Shown: positions 5,355 to 8,510 of the stretch, in pieces
Position numbering within the stretch: the stretch's first letter is position 1
Layout: each line of letters starts with the position of its first letter
Source: JBNKFQ01 sp050289385
GTDB taxonomy: Bacteria > Pseudomonadota > Gammaproteobacteria > Pseudomonadales > Porticoccaceae
Assembly (NCBI GenBank): GCA_050289385.1
Contig: JBNKFQ010000295.1
Coordinates: forward strand, 1-8,510
Reading direction: 5' to 3'
Length of the DNA stretch: 8,510 nt
Notes under the pieces: generated by a model
Told to the model about the DNA's origin: nothing
What the model saw: only the letters and a program-made list of their open reading frames with translations
Database searches by the model: none
Made by a program: the position numbers and the translations under genes

Positions 5355-6179
5355 ATGAGCAGTGATGATGCCGTACTACTGAAAACAGACAGCCGCGGCG
5401 TGGCGACGATAACACTCAACCGCGCCGACAAACACAACGCTTTCGACGATGCCATGATCGCCAGTCTCGACAAGCTGTTTGCACAACTGTCGGCAAACAA
5501 CGACGTGCGGGTGGTGGTACTGGCTGCCCTGGGCCGCAGCTTCTCTGCCGGAGCCGACCTTGCCTGGATGCAGCGCATGGCCGGGTACAGCTACGCAGAA
5601 AACCTGCACGACGCCACGGCACTGGCCGAAATGCTGCGCAAGCTCAGTCGTCTTCCCCAACCCACCATTGCGCGAGTGCAAGGCGCTGCTTTTGGTGGTG
5701 CGGTAGGACTCGTGAGCTGCTGTGATATTGCCCTTGCCTCCAGCCGTGCCAGTTTTTGCCTGAGCGAAGTCAAAATTGGTCTGATCCCGGCCACAATCTC
5801 CCCCTATGTTATTTCCGCTGTCGGGCAGCGCACAGCTCAACGGTTATTTACCACAGCCGAACGTTTTGACGCACAAACCGCCCTGCAACTCAATCTGGTC
5901 AGTACGGTTGTGGACGAAGAAGATCTTGATACGGCGCTGAACAGAACCATCGACGCACTTCTCGCTAACAGCCCCCAGGCCGTACGCGCTGCCAAACAAC
6001 TGGTGTTTGATGTTGCCGGCAAAGACCTTACCCCGGAACTGATCGAGCACACCAGTGAGCAAATTGCCACCATTCGAGTATCCGAAGAAGGTCAGGAAGG
6101 GCTCAAGGCATTTCTCGAAAAACGTTCGCCTGCGTGGATTGTTGAGTCGGAGGTCGGAAGTCGGAAGCCGGAAGAATAA
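5355..6179 (+). CDS. liuC: Methylglutaconyl-CoA hydratase LiuC (crotonase family)
   Basis: LiuC hydrates 3-methylglutaconyl-CoA to HMG-CoA. The 274-residue protein shows the crotonase fold: LNRADKHNAF (21-30), oxyanion-hole segments SFSAGADLAWM (62-72) and AAFGGAVGLVSCCDIALAS (111-129), then SEVKIGLIPATISPYV (137-152). Mitochondrial enoyl-CoA hydratase uses two catalytic glutamates. Here the first site is Gly118, while the second is kept as Glu138 in LSEVKIG. The ATISPYV segment is typical of bacterial LiuC-type hydratases. The family body ends near FLEKRSPAW (253-261). The remaining IVESEVGSRKPEE is encoded within or beside the left arm of repeat copy 3, so the natural C-terminus appears to have been replaced or lengthened by the repeat. 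The start at ATG 5355 is set by AAGGTG. Other crotonases are excluded mainly by context. Confidence 0.92.
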   Translation: MSSDDAVLLKTDSRGVATITLNRADKHNAFDDAMIASLDKLFAQLSANNDVRVVVLAALGRSFSAGADLAWMQRMAGYSYAENLHDATALAEMLRKLSRLPQPTIARVQGAAFGGAVGLVSCCDIALASSRASFCLSEVKIGLIPATISPYVISAVGQRTAQRLFTTAERFDAQTALQLNLVSTVVDEEDLDTALNRTIDALLANSPQAVRAAKQLVFDVAGKDLTPELIEHTSEQIATIRVSEEGQEGLKAFLEKRSPAWIVESEVGSRKPEE

Positions 6180-6240
6180 AACCCATGGCCTAGCACAGCG
6201 ACGGCCCGGGTCTTTTGCGTGCGACGTGCGACGTGCGACC
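6146..6240. repeat. Heptad-arm palindromic element, copy 3 (overlaps liuC 3' end, liuC-liuD spacer)
   Basis: The left arm, 6146-6173, has four tandem heptamers GTCGGAG, GTCGGAA, GTCGGAA and GCCGGAA, all inside the liuC coding sequence. The right arm has three perfect GTGCGAC heptamers at 6219-6239 (GTCGCAC on the minus strand) followed by C. Between them, GGCC (6187-6190), a 12-nt loop and GGCC (6203-6206) repeat the inner design of copy 2, including the shared string GGCCCGG. At 95 bp it is two shorter than copies 1 and 2 as delimited. The two arms match in phase at about 5 of 7 positions per heptamer, so each arm is homogeneous but they differ from one another. Confidence 0.8.
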
Positions 6241-6277
6241 TGTTAATTAAAAACTCAAAAGTGAATCATATAGCACT

Positions 6278-8296
6278 ATGTTTAACAAAATTTTAATCGC
6301 CAACCGCGGCGAAATCGCCTGTCGAATCATCAAGACAGCGCGCAAACTTGGCATTCATTCTGTCGCCGTATATTCCGATGCCGACCGCAACGCCTTGCAT
6401 GTGGCAATGGCTGACGAAGCAGTTCACATTGGCGCAGCTCCACCGCGCGAATCCTATTTGTGCGGCGACAAAGTTATCGACGCGGCCCTGAAAACCGGTG
6501 CACAGGCTATACACCCGGGTTACGGTTTTCTTTCCGAAAACGCCGAATTTTGCCAACGTTGCTCTGAAAAAGGACTGGTGTTTATCGGCCCGCCGGTTGA
6601 AGCCATAGAAGCCATGGGTTCAAAATCTGCCGCCAAAACTATTATGGAAAAAGCAGGAGTGCCCCTGGTACCGGGCTATCACGGCAAAGACCAGAATCCC
6701 GAAATTCTGCGCAAGACCGCCGACGACATGGGCTACCCTGTGCTGTTAAAAGCAGCCGCCGGTGGCGGTGGAAAAGGCATGCGCCAGGTTTGGAAAGCCG
6801 AAGAGTTTGACGATGCGCTATCCGCTGCCAAACGCGAGGCCATCAACGCGTTTAACGACGACGTGATGCTGGTGGAGAAATACCTGACCCAACCGCGTCA
6901 CGTGGAAATCCAGGTATTTTGCGACAGCCATGACAACGCGGTTTATCTGTTTGAACGCGATTGCTCGGTGCAGCGCCGTCACCAGAAAGTGATCGAGGAA
7001 GCCCCTGCCCCGGGCATGACCGAAGAGCTGCGTGCCAAAATGGGCGACGCCGCAGTAAGAGCTGCCCAGGCAATCAACTACCAGGGGGCGGGCACCGTTG
7101 AATTTTTGCTGGATGTCGACGGTTCCTTTTATTTTATGGAGATGAACACTCGACTGCAGGTCGAGCACCCCGTCACCGAAATGATCACCGGCCAGGATCT
7201 GGTGGAGTGGCAATTGCTGGTGGCAGCCGGTGAAAAATTGCCACTGTCCCAGAGTGAGCTCCAGATCAATGGCCACGCCTTCGAAGCGCGAATTTACGCT
7301 GAAGATCCGGACAACGATTTTCTGCCAGTAACCGGACTGCTGACTTACTTGCAGCCCCCGGAGGAAAATCGTCACACCCGTATTGATACTGGCGTATTGC
7401 AAGGCGATGAAGTCAGCGTTTACTACGACCCGATGATTGCCAAATTAATTGTGCACGACAAAAACCGTGACCGCGCACTGGCACGCCTGACCACAGCGCT
7501 GGCTCAATATCGAGTGAGCGGCATGACCACCAACATTGAGTTTCTGTACAACCTGGCCAGCAGCGAACCTTTCCGGCAAGCACAACTGGACACCGGTTTT
7601 ATCGAAACCCATCACGACGCAATTTTTCACGACATCGAGCCGGACCTCGCCAGGTATTTACCCACCGTGGCGCTTTATCTGGTTTTGCGCCAGGATCAGC
7701 AAGCGACGCTACAAGCGAGTGGCAGCAACGATCCGTGGTCGCCCTGGAACCAGACCAACGCCTGGCGCCTGAACGAAGCACACATCCATAGTCTGGACAT
7801 TGAATTGAATGGCCAGCCCTATAAAGTAAATGTTGAAGAAGTGGCCGGCTCGCGTTATCTGATTAGCGGTGGCATCATTGATAACGGCGCCGGTCAAATT
7901 GTCATGGCGACCGGCCAGCTCGACGGCGATACCTTGTATGCCGATATCGACGGTTATCGCAATCGTGTAACCATTGTGTGTCACGACAACAGCTACAGTT
8001 TGTTCACCGATAGCGAAGCTCTGCACTTTACGATGACCCCGCCCGATTGTGGGGATACAGACAGTAGCCCTGCAGGTGGTGGCCTCACGGCTCCCATGAA
8101 CGGTACGATTGTTACCTTGTTGGCGGAACCCGGTGCCACAGTGGATAAAGACCAACCGTTGCTGGTAATGGAAGCCATGAAAATGGAACACACCATTCGC
8201 GCTCCGGTGGCAGGTGCGGTCAAGGAGTTTTATTTCCAGCCTGGCGATCTGGTGGACGGCGGTGCGGAATTACTGGAATTTGCAAAAGCGGAATAA
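6278..8296 (+). CDS. liuD: 3-Methylcrotonyl-CoA carboxylase, alpha (biotin carboxylase/biotin carrier) subunit LiuD
   Basis: This 672-residue subunit carboxylates its own biotin with ATP and bicarbonate, then hands the carboxyl group to LiuB. The biotin carboxylase N-domain opens KILIANRGEIACRI (4-17), with HPGYGFLSENAEF at 79-91. The ATP-grasp glycine loop is AAAGGGGKGMR (159-169). FERDCSVQRRHQKVIEEAP (225-243) and FMEMNTRLQVEHPVTE (286-301) carry the metal, ATP and bicarbonate-binding residues. A linker/BT-type region at about 450-590 follows. The C-terminal biotinyl domain holds VMEAMKMEH, with Lys635 as the biotinylation site. All key residues are intact and the length is normal for LiuD. 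Propionyl-, acetyl- or geranyl-CoA carboxylase alpha subunits share the layout; the operon context selects methylcrotonyl-CoA. ATG 6278 lies 37 bp after the repeat element, with no strong ribosome site. liuE starts 5 bp after its stop. Confidence 0.95.
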   Translation: MFNKILIANRGEIACRIIKTARKLGIHSVAVYSDADRNALHVAMADEAVHIGAAPPRESYLCGDKVIDAALKTGAQAIHPGYGFLSENAEFCQRCSEKGLVFIGPPVEAIEAMGSKSAAKTIMEKAGVPLVPGYHGKDQNPEILRKTADDMGYPVLLKAAAGGGGKGMRQVWKAEEFDDALSAAKREAINAFNDDVMLVEKYLTQPRHVEIQVFCDSHDNAVYLFERDCSVQRRHQKVIEEAPAPGMTEELRAKMGDAAVRAAQAINYQGAGTVEFLLDVDGSFYFMEMNTRLQVEHPVTEMITGQDLVEWQLLVAAGEKLPLSQSELQINGHAFEARIYAEDPDNDFLPVTGLLTYLQPPEENRHTRIDTGVLQGDEVSVYYDPMIAKLIVHDKNRDRALARLTTALAQYRVSGMTTNIEFLYNLASSEPFRQAQLDTGFIETHHDAIFHDIEPDLARYLPTVALYLVLRQDQQATLQASGSNDPWSPWNQTNAWRLNEAHIHSLDIELNGQPYKVNVEEVAGSRYLISGGIIDNGAGQIVMATGQLDGDTLYADIDGYRNRVTIVCHDNSYSLFTDSEALHFTMTPPDCGDTDSSPAGGGLTAPMNGTIVTLLAEPGATVDKDQPLLVMEAMKMEHTIRAPVAGAVKEFYFQPGDLVDGGAELLEFAKAE

Positions 8297-8301
8297 ACAA
8301 A

Positions 8302-8510
8302 ATGTCTCTGCCACAACAGGTAAAAATTGTAGAAGTAGGCCCTCGTGATGGCCTGCAAAACGAAAAGCAGGCCATCGATACAGCCACCAAAATCGAGCTT
8401 ATCCACAAATTGGCCGATGCCGGACTGAGTTACATTGAGGCTGGCAGTTTTGTAAACCCGAAATGGGTGCCGCAAATGGCCGATGGCGAAGAAGTGTTCC
8501 GTGGCCTGAC
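8302..8510 (+). CDS. liuE: Hydroxymethylglutaryl-CoA lyase LiuE, N-terminal fragment
   Basis: Sixty-nine complete codons are present before the right edge. They contain IVEVGPRDGLQNEKQ (9-23), with Arg15-Asp16 corresponding to the catalytic arginine and metal-binding aspartate of HMG-CoA lyases, and EAGSFVNPKWVPQMADGEEV (46-65). The enzyme cleaves HMG-CoA to acetyl-CoA and acetoacetate, the last step of the route built by this operon. It begins 5 bp after the liuD stop, so translation is probably coupled; GCGGAA upstream may serve as a weak ribosome site inside the liuD end. The TIM-barrel remainder and catalytic cysteine loop lie outside the window. Confidence 0.93.
   Translation, partial: MSLPQQVKIVEVGPRDGLQNEKQAIDTATKIELIHKLADAGLSYIEAGSFVNPKWVPQMADGEEVFRGL

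Noticed and set aside
3508..6240. Heptamer arrays as a CRISPR or ordinary microsatellite
   Set aside because: There are no unique spacers between direct repeats as in CRISPR. The inverted arms, inner hairpin and constant total length go beyond a simple tandem repeat.
6818..7402. 194-codon open frame on the minus strand opposite liuD
   Set aside because: Antisense shadow of the biotin carboxylase domain; no promoter, ribosome site or family similarity.
3623..8296. LiuB/LiuD as geranyl-CoA or propionyl-CoA carboxylase
   Set aside because: Family motifs alone do not exclude this, but neighbouring liuA, liuC, liuE and liuR form the leucine pathway and the LiuB length and ends match methylcrotonyl-CoA carboxylase.

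Overview
The window is a stretch of gammaproteobacterial chromosome, probably from a marine or environmental lineage in or near the Cellvibrionales. Three things suggest this. A serB gene is divergent from an AhpA/YtjB-type membrane protein gene. A complete liuRABCD-E leucine/isovalerate operon is headed by a MerR-family LiuR. The proteins read closest to Pseudomonas-type Liu enzymes. The taxon is inferred from protein character only. No rRNA, tRNA, CRISPR array, transposase or prophage gene is visible.

Layout. 1-139 (minus): N-terminal ACT portion of phosphoserine phosphatase SerB, running off the left edge. 140-438: divergent intergenic region with a good serB promoter, a short hairpin, and a perfect Shine-Dalgarno in front of a 15-codon mini-ORF. 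439-1674 (plus): a two-TM AhpA/YtjB-family membrane protein whose cytoplasmic part looks like a catalytically degenerate class III nucleotide-cyclase fold. 1675-1887: intergenic region ending in the liu promoter, which carries a perfect 18-bp palindrome that is the likely LiuR operator. 1888-8510 (plus): liuR, liuA, liuB, liuC, liuD and the first 69 codons of liuE, all co-directional.

Pathway. The enzymes cover the lower leucine route: isovaleryl-CoA to 3-methylcrotonyl-CoA (LiuA), biotin- and ATP-dependent carboxylation to 3-methylglutaconyl-CoA (LiuB plus LiuD), hydration to HMG-CoA (LiuC), and cleavage to acetyl-CoA and acetoacetate (LiuE). LiuR is the expected local regulator.

Most notable observation. 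The three long spacers inside the operon (liuA-liuB, liuB-liuC, liuC-liuD) each hold a copy of the same kind of 95-97 bp palindromic element. Its arms are made of three or four tandem heptamers of the form GTCGNNN (chiefly GTCGCAC or GTCGGAA), and they flank an inner hairpin. The copy after liuB forms a 24-bp outer stem with 22 identical positions. The copy after liuC overlaps the gene and encodes the last residues and stop codon of LiuC. The liuR-liuA (29 bp) and liuD-liuE (5 bp) junctions lack it. This looks like a dispersed REP/MITE-like family with heptad-built arms. I do not recognise it as a named family.
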